32,907 nucleotides of DNA from Erythrobacter sp. Lineage in GTDB: Bacteria; Pseudomonadota; Alphaproteobacteria; Sphingomonadales; Sphingomonadaceae. The translations under genes and the position numbers were made by a program. Below, in pieces: positions 1 through 7,604 of this stretch. The stretch is taken from assembly GCA_002695185.1 (NCBI GenBank), contig NZOF01000167.1, positions 1 through 32,907 of the forward strand, in the 5' to 3' direction. Below the pieces are notes generated by a model. It was not told the DNA's origin and did not search any database. It saw nothing but the letters and a program-made list of their open reading frames with translations. Position 1 is the first letter of the stretch; the number at the start of each line of letters is the position of its first letter.

Positions 1-476
<476 letters not shown>

Positions 477-484
477 TCATTCGT

Positions 485-514
485 CCAATCAATTAAACGG
501 TTCTAATTGATTGG
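485..514. promoter_or_regulatory. Perfect 11-bp inverted repeat upstream of katG, candidate operator
   Basis: The arms CCAATCAATTA (485-495) and TAATTGATTGG (504-514) are exact reverse complements separated by 8 bases. The centre lies about 92 bases upstream of the katG start codon. There is no T-run beside it, so it does not look like a terminator. The ATTA-N8-TAAT core has the dyad geometry of a LysR-type regulator site, which would suit an OxyR-like activator, but it does not match the classic OxyR ATAG/CTAT pattern. The regulator is therefore an inference. Confidence 0.55.
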
Positions 515-550
515 CTGAGGCGATTTTGCGGCAAGGTGTGTCAGGCCATG

Positions 551-586
551 AAAAAGCGCCGCCATCCGCTCGGGATGACGACGCTT
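551..586 (-). terminator. Rho-independent terminator after ahpF
   Basis: Read on the minus strand, a stem (AAGCGTCGTCATCC pairing with GGATGGCGGCGCTT, using two G-U pairs) with a short GAGC-type loop is followed by a run of five U residues. It begins about 24 bases after the ahpF stop codon. It should separate ahpF transcription from katG. Confidence 0.8.
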
Positions 587-609
587 CGAAGGCGTATGGA
601 AGAGGAAAA

Positions 610-2199
610 TCAGGCCGCTTGGGCGATCTCGTCCACCGGTTCGGTACGGATCAGGTAATCGAAGGCCGACAGGCCGGCTTTCGAGCCTTCGCCCATGGCG
701 ACCACGATCTGCTTGTAGGGCACATCGGTAACATCGCCTGCGCCAAAGATGCCGGGCAGATTTGTGCGCCCTTCCTCGTCGGTCCTGATTTCGCCGAACC
801 TCGTCAGCTCCAGCCCGCTGTCTTCCAGCCATTCGGTGTTGGGCACCAGACCGATCTGGATGAACACGCCCTCCAGCTCGATCCGGCGCGTGTCGCCGCT
901 CTCGCGGTTCTTCACCAGCAGGCCATCGACCTTGCCGTTGCTGCCGGTGACTTCCGTCGTCTGGCCGTTGGTAAGGATTTCGACATTGTCCATGCTGCGC
1001 AGCTTCTTCTGCAGCACTTCGTCGGCGCGCAGTTTGCTGTCATATTCGATCAGCGTGACGTGGCCCACGATCTTGGCCAGGTCGATCGCCGCCTCGACGC
1101 CGGAATTGCCGCCGCCTATCACGGCGATGCGCTTGCCCTTGAACAGCGGTCCATCGCAATGCGGGCAATAGGCCACGCCCTTGTTGCGATATTCCGCTTC
1201 GCCGGGGACACCAAGATTGCGCCAGCGCGCGCCGGTGGCAAGGATCAGGCTGCGCGCCTTGAGCGATGCGCCATTGCCCAGTTCGACTGTGTGAAGCCCG
1301 CCTTCCTGTTTGGCAGGAACCAGCTTCACTGCCTGGGAAAGGTTCATCACGTCGATCTCGTATTCACCGACATGGCGTTCCAGATCGCCCGCCAGCTTGG
1401 GGCCTTCGGTATAGGCGGTGCCGGGAAGGTTCTCGATGCCGAGCGTATCGTGCAGCTGGCCGCCGAAGCGTTCGGCTGCAACGCCTGTGCGGAAGCCCTT
1501 GCGCGCGGTATAGATGGCCGATGCCGCGCCGGCAGGTCCGCCGCCGACAACCAGCACTTCGAACGGGTCCTTGGCCGACAGCTTGGCCGCCGTCTTCGCG
1601 TCCGCGCCGGTATCGATCTTGGCGAGGATTTCGGCCAGTTCCATCTTGCCGTTGTAGAAGGGTTCGCCGTTCAGGAAGGTGGCAGGCACGGCCATCACGT
1701 CGCGCGCGTCCACCTCGTCCTGATAGGTGCCGCCTTCGATCAGCGTGGCGGTGATGCGCGAATTTTCCAGCGCCATCAGTGTCAGCGCCTGCACCACATC
1801 GGGGCAGTTGTGGCAGCTGAGCGAGAAATACATCTCGAAATTGAAATCGCCTTCCAGCCCGCGGACCTGCTCCAGCAGATCGGCGTCGACCTTGGGCGGG
1901 TGGCCACCGGCCCATAGCAACGCGAGGACCAGCGAGGTAAACTCGTGACCCATCGGCAGGCCGGCAAAGCGCACCCACTTTTCGGCGTCGCTGGCGCGGC
2001 GGATCACGAAGCTGGGCTTGCGATCATCGGTGCCGTCGAAGCTTGCGCTCACCATGTCGTGCAGGGCGGAAATTTCTTCGAGCAGTTCGCGCGTCTGGCG
2101 CGACTTCTCATCTTCACCAAGCGAGGCGACGAGTTCCACCGGCTCGCGCAGATTGGCAAGATAGGTCTTCAGCTGCTGGGTGAGATTGTCGTCGAGCAT
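610..2199 (-). CDS. ahpF: Alkyl hydroperoxide reductase subunit F (AhpF)
   Basis: Flavoprotein disulphide reductase of 529 residues that passes electrons from NAD(P)H to the peroxidase AhpC. The N-terminal thioredoxin-like double domain carries CHNC at 129-132. The FAD-binding motif VVGGGPAG is at 217-224, the NAD(P)H-binding motif IGGGNSG is near 361-367, and the thioredoxin reductase-type CPHC redox pair is at 345-348. This is the full domain order and near the usual length (about 520). The start ATG at 2197-2199 is preceded by AAGGA. It lies downstream of ahpC on the same strand, 266 bases away, with a strong terminator between, so AhpC is probably made in excess over AhpF. Confidence 0.97.
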   Translation of the reverse strand: MLDDNLTQQLKTYLANLREPVELVASLGEDEKSRQTRELLEEISALHDMVSASFDGTDDRKPSFVIRRASDAEKWVRFAGLPMGHEFTSLVLALLWAGGHPPKVDADLLEQVRGLEGDFNFEMYFSLSCHNCPDVVQALTLMALENSRITATLIEGGTYQDEVDARDVMAVPATFLNGEPFYNGKMELAEILAKIDTGADAKTAAKLSAKDPFEVLVVGGGPAGAASAIYTARKGFRTGVAAERFGGQLHDTLGIENLPGTAYTEGPKLAGDLERHVGEYEIDVMNLSQAVKLVPAKQEGGLHTVELGNGASLKARSLILATGARWRNLGVPGEAEYRNKGVAYCPHCDGPLFKGKRIAVIGGGNSGVEAAIDLAKIVGHVTLIEYDSKLRADEVLQKKLRSMDNVEILTNGQTTEVTGSNGKVDGLLVKNRESGDTRRIELEGVFIQIGLVPNTEWLEDSGLELTRFGEIRTDEEGRTNLPGIFGAGDVTDVPYKQIVVAMGEGSKAGLSAFDYLIRTEPVDEIAQAA

Positions 2200-2340
2200 C
2201 GGTCATATCCTTCGTCATGGCGAGGAGCCCATTGTCGGGGCGACGTGGTAATCCATCTCCTGTTCGCGCTGGTGCCGGACCGTGAATGGATTGCCGCGTC
2301 GCCTTCGGCCCCTCGTGAAAATGAGGAGAGGGCGTCGGTG

Positions 2341-2388
2341 AAAAAAGAAGAGGCCCGGGGCGGGGGGGGGAGGGGAGCCCCGGGCCTC
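2341..2388 (-). terminator. Strong intrinsic terminator after ahpC with a G-rich (plus strand) loop
   Basis: The 12-bp perfect stem GAGGCCCGGGGC / GCCCCGGGCCTC (2350-2361 and 2377-2388) is followed on the minus strand by TTCTTTTTT. The loop contains nine consecutive G plus another G4 on the plus strand. It sits about 80 bases after the ahpC stop and before ahpF, so it should terminate or attenuate ahpC read-through into ahpF. Confidence 0.85.
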
Positions 2389-2393
2389 ACAAT

Positions 2394-2450
2394 GGGACGA
2401 AGACCTGAGTTTTCGTCCCGGAAGGCGGCCTTAAGGGTAAGCGCCGCCTT
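2394..2450 (-). repeat. Two further tandem hairpins between ahpC and ahpF
   Basis: Two perfect 8-bp inverted repeats lie between the ahpC stop and its terminator: GGGACGAA/TTCGTCCC (2394-2401 and 2412-2419) and AAGGCGGC/GCCGCCTT (2422-2429 and 2443-2450). With the terminator they make three stem-loops in a row at the ahpC 3' end. They may protect the ahpC message from 3' exonucleases, which is an inference. Confidence 0.5.
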
Positions 2451-2465
2451 CAAGGAGTTGCCGGC

Positions 2466-3032
2466 TTAGATCTTGCCGACGAGGTCGAGCGAAGGCGAAA
2501 GCGTTTCGCTGCCTTCTTCCCAGGCCGCGGGGCAGACCTGGCCGGGGTTGGCACGCACATATTGTGCAGCCTTGATCTTGCGGGCCAGTTCATTGGCATT
2601 ACGGCCAACGCCTTCACAGGTCTGTTCCATGATCTGGATCACACCATCCGGATCGACCACGAAGGTGGCGCGATCGGCGAGGCCGACGCCTTCACGCAGC
2701 ACGTCGAAGTTGCGTGCGAGGATGTGGTTCTGGTCACCAAGGAACGGGAACTGGAGCTTGCCGATCTTTTCCGATGTGTCGTGCCATGCCTTGTGGCTGA
2801 AATGCGTGTCGGTCGAAACGCCGTACACTTCGACATCCATCTTCTGGAGCATGGCGTACTGTTCGCCCAGGTCTTCAAGCTCGGTCGGGCAGACGAAGGT
2901 GAAGTCGGCCGGATAGAAGAAGAAAACGGCCCATTTGCCCTTCACGTCTTCGTCGGTGACTTCGAAGAAGTCTTTGCCTGCCTGGAATGCGGTGGCGTTG
3001 AACGGTTTGATCTGGCTTCCGATAATACCCAT
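2466..3032 (-). CDS. ahpC: Alkyl hydroperoxide reductase subunit C, typical 2-Cys peroxiredoxin
   Basis: Peroxiredoxin of 188 residues that reduces hydrogen peroxide and organic hydroperoxides and is recycled by AhpF. The peroxidatic cysteine is Cys48 in FTFVCPTE and the resolving cysteine is Cys167 in GQVCPAAW, so both are present. Length and C-terminus match E. coli AhpC (187 residues). I chose the ATG at 3030-3032 because the protein then begins [16 protein letters not shown] like the family and a GGAG site lies just upstream; the longer in-frame extension to 3092 has no family support. It is the first gene of the ahpC-ahpF pair and is transcribed away from a 300-base region shared with a DUF983 gene. 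Confidence 0.97.
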   Translation of the reverse strand: MGIIGSQIKPFNATAFQAGKDFFEVTDEDVKGKWAVFFFYPADFTFVCPTELEDLGEQYAMLQKMDVEVYGVSTDTHFSHKAWHDTSEKIGKLQFPFLGDQNHILARNFDVLREGVGLADRATFVVDPDGVIQIMEQTCEGVGRNANELARKIKAAQYVRANPGQVCPAAWEEGSETLSPSLDLVGKI

Positions 3033-3081
3033 GGGTTTCTCCGTTATTCGGGTTGAACTGATGCACCCCAGATAGGGTCTG

Positions 3082-3239
3082 TTGCGATGCACAAAAGCGA
3101 TATGTTGCGATTGCTAGCATCGGAATAATCGATTAAGTCAATGGAACTTCCGAAAAGTGCAACTAACTTTGCGTTATACGTGAGTTTAGCGCAACTGATG
3201 GGCCGGGTTGACGTGCTCCATGCGCAATTGCGATGCACA
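3082..3239. promoter_or_regulatory. Iterated TTGCGAT motifs in the ahpC / DUF983 divergent promoter region
   Basis: The 303-base gap 3033-3335 holds no gene I can support. TTGCGAT occurs at 3082, 3105 and 3228 (plus strand). The first and third copies extend to the 12-mer TTGCGATGCACA (3082-3093 and 3228-3239), and the first two, as TGTTGCGAT, start 23 bases apart, about two helical turns. The stretch around 3095-3190 is AT-rich for this genome. A regulator-binding function for ahpC is an inference; I cannot name the regulator. Confidence 0.35.
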
Positions 3240-3335
3240 TAATTCGACTTGTGGCGGAGGCCGAACTGCCCGAACGCGCCGCCACTGCGGAAAGAGGCGG
3301 GCCGGCCCCGCCAATGGCTATTGCGGAGCGTGAGC

Positions 3336-3767
3336 GTGGAACTGGACGACAGCGAAAAGACGGCGTGGATATTCAAATCCGGCTGGAAAGGCCTGTGCCC
3401 GCATTGCGGCAAGGGCAAGATGTTCCAGTCCTGGCTGAAGATCGTCGATCGCTGCGATGTCTGCGGGCTCGATTACCGCTTTGCCTCGCCGGACGATGGC
3501 CCGGCCTTCTTCTCGCTGACCTTCGTGGCCTTCCCGCTGTTGTTCCTGATCGTGTGGATGCAGGTGGCGCTGGAACTGCCGGTAGTCCTGCTGTTCGTCA
3601 TCGCCATTCCGCTGATGGCTCTGGGCTGCGTCCTGCCGCTTCGTCCCATCAAGGGTTGGCTGGTAGCCTCGCAATACGTCAACCGGTCGGTAGAGGCCGG
3701 GACCGAGAAACTGTGGGGCGATATGCACGCCCGCGAGGATGAGAAACGGGGCAAGGACGAGGACTGA
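3336..3767 (+). CDS. DUF983 family membrane protein (first of two)
   Basis: Small protein of 143 residues of unknown function. The N-terminal zinc-ribbon-like part has CPHC at 21-24 and CDVC at 40-43. Two hydrophobic helices follow at about 59-78 and 81-101, so it should sit in the inner membrane with the ribbon in the cytoplasm. The DUF983 layout (GLCPHCGKGKMF, then a second CxxC, then two helices, then a short basic tail) is complete. I chose GTG at 3336 because GGAG lies 7 bases upstream; the alternatives are GTG 3330 or an in-frame ATG at 3249 that would add unsupported residues. A second DUF983 gene is at 12129-12530. Confidence 0.85.
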   Translation: MELDDSEKTAWIFKSGWKGLCPHCGKGKMFQSWLKIVDRCDVCGLDYRFASPDDGPAFFSLTFVAFPLLFLIVWMQVALELPVVLLFVIAIPLMALGCVLPLRPIKGWLVASQYVNRSVEAGTEKLWGDMHAREDEKRGKDED

Positions 3768-3791
3768 AGTCGCCGCCTCGCCCGTAGCCGA

Positions 3792-4208
3792 TCAGGTCGC
3801 GAACAACATCGCATCGTCGGCAAAGGCTTTCATCTCCAGCGCATTGCCACTGGGATCGCGGAAGAACATCGTTGCCTGTTCGCCCGGCTGCCCCTTGAAG
3901 CGGATAGTCGGCTCGATCACGAATTCCATCCCGGCTTTCTTCAGCCGGTCGGCCAGCGCCTGCCAGTCCTCCATCGTCAGCACCACGCCGAAATGCGGCA
4001 CGGGTACATCGTGCACGTCGACCGGGTTGCTGGCACGGTCGCCCGCATCACCGCCCGTATGCGCCACGATCTGGTGGCCGTAGAAATCGAAATCGATCCA
4101 TTCCTCCGAAGACCGCCCCTCGGCGCAGCCCAGGGTCTCGCCGTAAAAGGTGCGGGCTTCCGCCAGGTCGCGGACAGGGAAGGCGAGATGGAAGGGGCGC
4201 AGGGTCAT
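3792..4208 (-). CDS. VOC (glyoxalase/bleomycin resistance/dioxygenase) family protein
   Basis: Protein of 138 residues with a single vicinal-oxygen-chelate domain made of two beta-alpha-beta-beta-beta halves. The first half starts [22 protein letters not shown], typical of the family. The second half begins near [11 protein letters not shown] and ends [14 protein letters not shown], where the Glu is the usual metal ligand position. The substrate cannot be told from sequence; glyoxalase I-like, fosfomycin-resistance-like and dioxygenase-like members share this fold. It ends 24 bases from the convergent DUF983 gene and faces away from the GST gene across a 212-base gap. Confidence 0.85.
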   Translation of the reverse strand: MTLRPFHLAFPVRDLAEARTFYGETLGCAEGRSSEEWIDFDFYGHQIVAHTGGDAGDRASNPVDVHDVPVPHFGVVLTMEDWQALADRLKKAGMEFVIEPTIRFKGQPGEQATMFFRDPSGNALEMKAFADDAMLFAT

Positions 4209-4420
4209 GGCGGCGGCAATAGCCTGCCAGAAAGCGTTTTCCTACACGCATCTGCCTATGCATGGCTGGGGCTATGAGAGACGAGCTGACACCGGAAACC
4301 GCCCTTGCCATGCTGGAGAAATTTTACGCTGAGGTGCGCTCCAAGCGCTACACCATTCAGCATCGACAGCGTGTGGATGAACGGATAGGGGGCAAGGGAA
4401 CTGGGAATGGTGGAGCCCGC

Positions 4421-5080
4421 ATGAAGATCGTCATCGGTAACAAGAACTACTCGAGCTGGAGCCTGCGCGGCTGGCTGGCTGCCAAGCAGTCGGGCCTGTC
4501 ATTCGAGGAAATCGTCGTACCTCTCTATGGCGAGGATTGGGAAGCGACCCGCCAGGGCGGCGAGATCATGCCGTCATCCGGCAAGGTCCCGCTGTTGTGG
4601 GACGGGGAAACCGTGGTGTGGGACAGCCTCGCCATGCTCGAGTACCTCGCCGACAAGGTTGGGCGCGATCGCTTCTGGCCCAAGGACGACACGGCACGCG
4701 GCATGGCCCGGTCGATGGTCGCCGAAATGCATTCCTCCTTCCAGGCTCTGCGCAGCGAATGCCCGATGAATGTGCGCAAGCGCTTCGAAGGTTTCGAGGC
4801 GAGCGAGGCCTGCCGGTCGGATATCCTGCGCATTCTCACGCTCTGGGCGGAAGCACGCAGCCGCTTCGGCAGCGGCGGCCCCTACCTATTCGGCACCTTC
4901 GGCGCGGCGGACGTGTTCTTCGCCCCCGTCGTCAGCCGCTTCATCAGCTACCAGATCCCCGTGCCCGGCTTCGCGGCGGCCTATATGCAGGCGCTGTGGG
5001 AGCATGAATGGATGCAGGCGTGGATCACTGCATCGGAAAACGAAGAATGGGTCATCGAACAATACGAAACCGTGTCCTGA
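4421..5080 (+). CDS. Glutathione S-transferase family protein
   Basis: Cytoplasmic protein of 219 residues. The thioredoxin-like N-terminal domain (about 1-80) begins KIVIGNKNYSSWSLR, giving the Ser-rich glutathione-activating region. VPLL carries the cis-proline, and ETVVWDSLAMLEYLAD is the family's glutathione-binding element. The helical C-terminal domain runs from about 90 to 215. I chose ATG 4421 because GGAG precedes it and the fold starts there. The same frame stays open upstream for 53 codons from 4262, with a second ATG at 4274, but that stretch does not resemble a GST. The 3' end overlaps the start of the secreted nuclease by 34 bases. The substrate is unknown. Confidence 0.9.
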   Translation: MKIVIGNKNYSSWSLRGWLAAKQSGLSFEEIVVPLYGEDWEATRQGGEIMPSSGKVPLLWDGETVVWDSLAMLEYLADKVGRDRFWPKDDTARGMARSMVAEMHSSFQALRSECPMNVRKRFEGFEASEACRSDILRILTLWAEARSRFGSGGPYLFGTFGAADVFFAPVVSRFISYQIPVPGFAAAYMQALWEHEWMQAWITASENEEWVIEQYETVS

Positions 5081-5940
5081 CGCTGTTGGCGGCGCTGTGC
5101 GCGCTGCTGCCGGTACAAGCGATGGCGTGGGGTGACTACGCGCATCGCACCACTGCCTCGATCGCGCTGGCGAATGTGAAGCCGGAAACACGGGCCGCCA
5201 TCGCGCGCCTGCTGAAGGCCGCGCCCGAACTGGGTGTGCCGGGATGCGAGCTGGCGACGCTGGAAGATGCGGCGGCTTGGCCCGATTGTCTGCGCAAGGA
5301 TTACTGGCGCTGGGGCTATACCTTCGCCTGGCATTACCGCACCGCCCCGGTCTGCGAAGCCTATGATCCGCGCGCCAATTGCTCGGGCCAGAACTGCATC
5401 CTCGCCCAGATCGAGCGCAACGAGCGTATCCTTGCCGATGAAAGCCTGCCCGCCAATGTCCGGCTGGAAGCGCTCGCTTTCCTCGTCCATTTCATCGGCG
5501 ATGTGCACATGCCGCTGCACTCGGGCGATCACGATGACCGTGGCGGGAATGACAATACCACTGCCTACGGCATCGCGCCGGGACTGAACCTCCACTGGAT
5601 CTGGGATGGCCCCTTGGCGGAACGCGCCATCACCTCGTCGCCCACGCCTTTGGTGCGTCGCTATACCGCTGCCGAACGGGCTGAGCTTGGCGGGGGCAAC
5701 TCGGCCGACTGGGGCCGCGAAAGCTGGGAGACCAGCCGGGACTTCGTCTACCCCAATGCCTTCGACCGCACCCCCTGCGATGGCGAGGACCTTCCCGACG
5801 AAACAGCGCTGACGCAGGATGACATCGAACGCGCGATCCCGATCTCGCGCCGGAGAGTCACGCAGGCAGGCGTCCGCATGGCGGAATATCTGGACAAGGC
5901 CTTTGCACCGGGTCCGCTGCCGGAGCCGGAAAGCAATTAG
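5047..5940 (+). CDS. S1/P1-type zinc-dependent nuclease, secreted
   Basis: Protein of 297 residues that should cleave single-stranded nucleic acid and 3'-nucleotides outside the cytoplasm. A signal peptide (basic HRTIRNR, hydrophobic core, AMA cleavage after residue 27) leaves Trp28 as the mature N-terminus. This fits the family, where the N-terminal Trp binds zinc. The other ligands are all visible: His33, Asp80, His96, His148, Asp152, His158, His183 and Asp187, with the His-Asp-His and His-Asp spacings seen in P1 nuclease. ATG 5047 lies inside the GST gene in another frame, and GGAAAA precedes it. A TTG at 5086 would cut into the signal peptide. The 3' end overlaps the convergent cupin gene. 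Confidence 0.93.
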   Translation: MGHRTIRNRVLTLLAALCALLPVQAMAWGDYAHRTTASIALANVKPETRAAIARLLKAAPELGVPGCELATLEDAAAWPDCLRKDYWRWGYTFAWHYRTAPVCEAYDPRANCSGQNCILAQIERNERILADESLPANVRLEALAFLVHFIGDVHMPLHSGDHDDRGGNDNTTAYGIAPGLNLHWIWDGPLAERAITSSPTPLVRRYTAAERAELGGGNSADWGRESWETSRDFVYPNAFDRTPCDGEDLPDETALTQDDIERAIPISRRRVTQAGVRMAEYLDKAFAPGPLPEPESN

Positions 5941-6404
5941 GGTACGCGCTTGGTCGGGTAGGGCGTGCCGTCCTTCCGGAAGTACCCATCCGGAGTGAAG
6001 ACCATGTCGATGTCGGGATACTCGCCACGGTCTTCATCGCGATCTCCGGCACTTACGGCGATGAAGACACAAGGCTTATCGGACCGGTTGTGAAGGCGGT
6101 GGCCATTGCGCTCTCCCGCCGGCCAGGCGAGGATGTCACCTCCATGGACCGGGACTTCGCCCTGATCTTCGATCAGCACGGCCTCGCCCTGCAGGAAGAT
6201 CAGCAGTTCGTCCTGCCCTTCGTGCCAGTGCCTCTGCGAGGAATAGGCGCCCGGCTCCAGCACCACATGGCTGGCGCCCAGCTTGGTAAGCCCGGCTGCC
6301 GGGGCGAGGCGACGGTAGAGCCGTCCGCGCACGTCGTCATTATAGGGCGGCGGATAGCCGGTCGTATTGGTCTGGGGAATGGCATCGAGATCGAGCTTGG
6401 GCAT
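5937..6404 (-). CDS. Cupin domain protein
   Basis: Protein of 155 residues with a single cupin barrel. Motif 1 is seen as HWHEGQDELLIFLQGEAVL (two His and the Glu that bind metal) and motif 2 as GDILAWPAGERNGHRLHN (the third His). A divalent metal site is likely, but the reaction is unknown; related proteins are annotated only as cupins or putative sugar-metabolism cupins. ATG 6404 is preferred over GTG 6410 because AGGAG is 9 bases upstream of the ATG and only 3 from the GTG. It is divergent from dapE (30 bases apart), and its stop codon overlaps the nuclease stop by three bases. Confidence 0.88.
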   Translation of the reverse strand: MPKLDLDAIPQTNTTGYPPPYNDDVRGRLYRRLAPAAGLTKLGASHVVLEPGAYSSQRHWHEGQDELLIFLQGEAVLIEDQGEVPVHGGDILAWPAGERNGHRLHNRSDKPCVFIAVSAGDRDEDRGEYPDIDMVFTPDGYFRKDGTPYPTKRVP

Positions 6405-6433
6405 TGGCACACTCTCCTGCTAGCGGAGGCAAC

Positions 6434-7567
6434 ATGACCGAAGTCCTCGAACTCGCCAAGCGGCTGATGTCCGCCCGCAGCGTCACTCCCGCCACTGGTT
6501 CGGTATTCGACGAACTGGAGGCGATGCTGAAACCGCTCGGCTTCGAAGTCACGCGCTTCACGCGCGGCGAGGGCGAGGAAGGCACACCAGAAGCGCCGGT
6601 CGAGAACCTGTTCGCCATACGCAAGGGGCCCGCAGGCTCCAGACACTTCGCCTTCGCCGGCCATCTCGATGTGGTCCCCCCGGGCGGCGGCTGGACCTCG
6701 GATGCCTTCGAGCCGGAGATTCGCGGCGATCTGCTTTACGGTCGCGGCGCGGTGGACATGAAAGGCGCGATCGCCTGCATGGTCGATGCGGTGAAGGAGG
6801 TGCCCGCGGATGCAGGCACGATCAGCTTCATCATTACCGGTGACGAGGAAGGCCCCGCGCTGCACGGAACCCGCGCCTTGATCGACTATATGAACAGCCG
6901 TGGTTCAACGCCGGATTTGTGCCTGGTGGGTGAGCCGACCAGTGTAAACCGGCTCGGTGACATGATGAAGATCGGGAGACGCGGCTCGGTCAACATATGG
7001 CTCGAGGTGCAAGGCACGCAGGGACACGTCGCGTATCCGCACCTCGCCGACAATCCCATTCCCAAGCTGGTCGCGATGCTGGCAGAGCTAGATGGACTGG
7101 TTCTCGATAAGGGCAATGACTGGTTCCAGGCTTCGAACCTCGAGATCACCGATCTCGAAGTTGGGAATCCTGCCCATAACGTCATCCCGGAAGTGGCAAA
7201 GGCCCGCATCTCGATCCGTTTCAACGACGAACATTCGGGCGCGTCGCTGTCCGAGAAGGTGGTTGCTATTGCAGAGAAACATGGGGGCACCGCGCTGCCG
7301 ATCATCTCGGGCGAGCCATTCCTTACCCCGCCGGGTGAATTCAGCGACATCATTGCGCGCGCAGTGAACGCCGAAACCGGTGTCGACCCCGAGCCATCCA
7401 CCACGGGTGGAACCTCCGATGCGCGTTTCTTGCGTGCCGTCTGCCCGGTGATCGAATTCGGCCTTGTCAACGCGACCATGCACAAGCGTGACGAGGCAGT
7501 AGCCATCGAGGACCTTTCCACGCTAAGCCGCATCTACGCGCGCATTGCAAAAGACGCGCTGGCGTAA
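6434..7567 (+). CDS. dapE: Succinyl-diaminopimelate desuccinylase
   Basis: Zinc peptidase-family enzyme of 377 residues that removes succinate from N-succinyl-LL-diaminopimelate in lysine and peptidoglycan precursor synthesis. Metal and catalytic residues are visible: His77 and Asp79 in FAGHLDVVPPGG, Asp108 in GRGAVDMKGA, the Glu pair 138-139 in TGDEEGPA, and the late His in NATMHKRDE. Length matches E. coli DapE (375). ATG 6434 is preceded by GGAGG; an upstream in-frame ATG at 6404 would add ten residues without support. A perfect 9-bp hairpin covers the stop codon. Another lysine-pathway gene, dapB, lies about 2.2 kb downstream on the other strand. Confidence 0.96.
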   Translation: MTEVLELAKRLMSARSVTPATGSVFDELEAMLKPLGFEVTRFTRGEGEEGTPEAPVENLFAIRKGPAGSRHFAFAGHLDVVPPGGGWTSDAFEPEIRGDLLYGRGAVDMKGAIACMVDAVKEVPADAGTISFIITGDEEGPALHGTRALIDYMNSRGSTPDLCLVGEPTSVNRLGDMMKIGRRGSVNIWLEVQGTQGHVAYPHLADNPIPKLVAMLAELDGLVLDKGNDWFQASNLEITDLEVGNPAHNVIPEVAKARISIRFNDEHSGASLSEKVVAIAEKHGGTALPIISGEPFLTPPGEFSDIIARAVNAETGVDPEPSTTGGTSDARFLRAVCPVIEFGLVNATMHKRDEAVAIEDLSTLSRIYARIAKDALA

Positions 7568-7579
7568 ATATACGCCAGC
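7558..7579 (+). other. Stem-loop spanning the dapE stop codon
   Basis: GCTGGCGTA (7558-7566) and TACGCCAGC (7571-7579) form a perfect 9-bp stem with an AATA tetraloop, and the dapE TAA (7565-7567) is inside it. No U-run follows, so it is not a standard terminator. It lies 26 bases before the symporter start codon and could act on mRNA stability or on coupling between the two genes. Confidence 0.5.
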
Positions 7580-7604
7580 CGAAATACAAGGTGAGGGCAT
7601 ACGC

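Noticed and set aside
511..1917. Long plus-strand open frame (468 codons) opposite ahpF
   Set aside because: It lies antisense to a complete AhpF with all motifs. Its translation is low in recognisable domains, as expected from a GC-rich shadow frame.
2466..3092. Longer AhpC with 20 extra N-terminal residues
   Set aside because: The extension ([10 protein letters not shown] and onwards) is unlike the family and lies in the promoter region; the start at 3032 has a good ribosome-binding site.
3060..3115. Classic OxyR site (ATAG/CTAT tetrad) before ahpC
   Set aside because: Only one ATAG half-site is visible (3072-3075); the other positions do not fit the 10-base spacing pattern.
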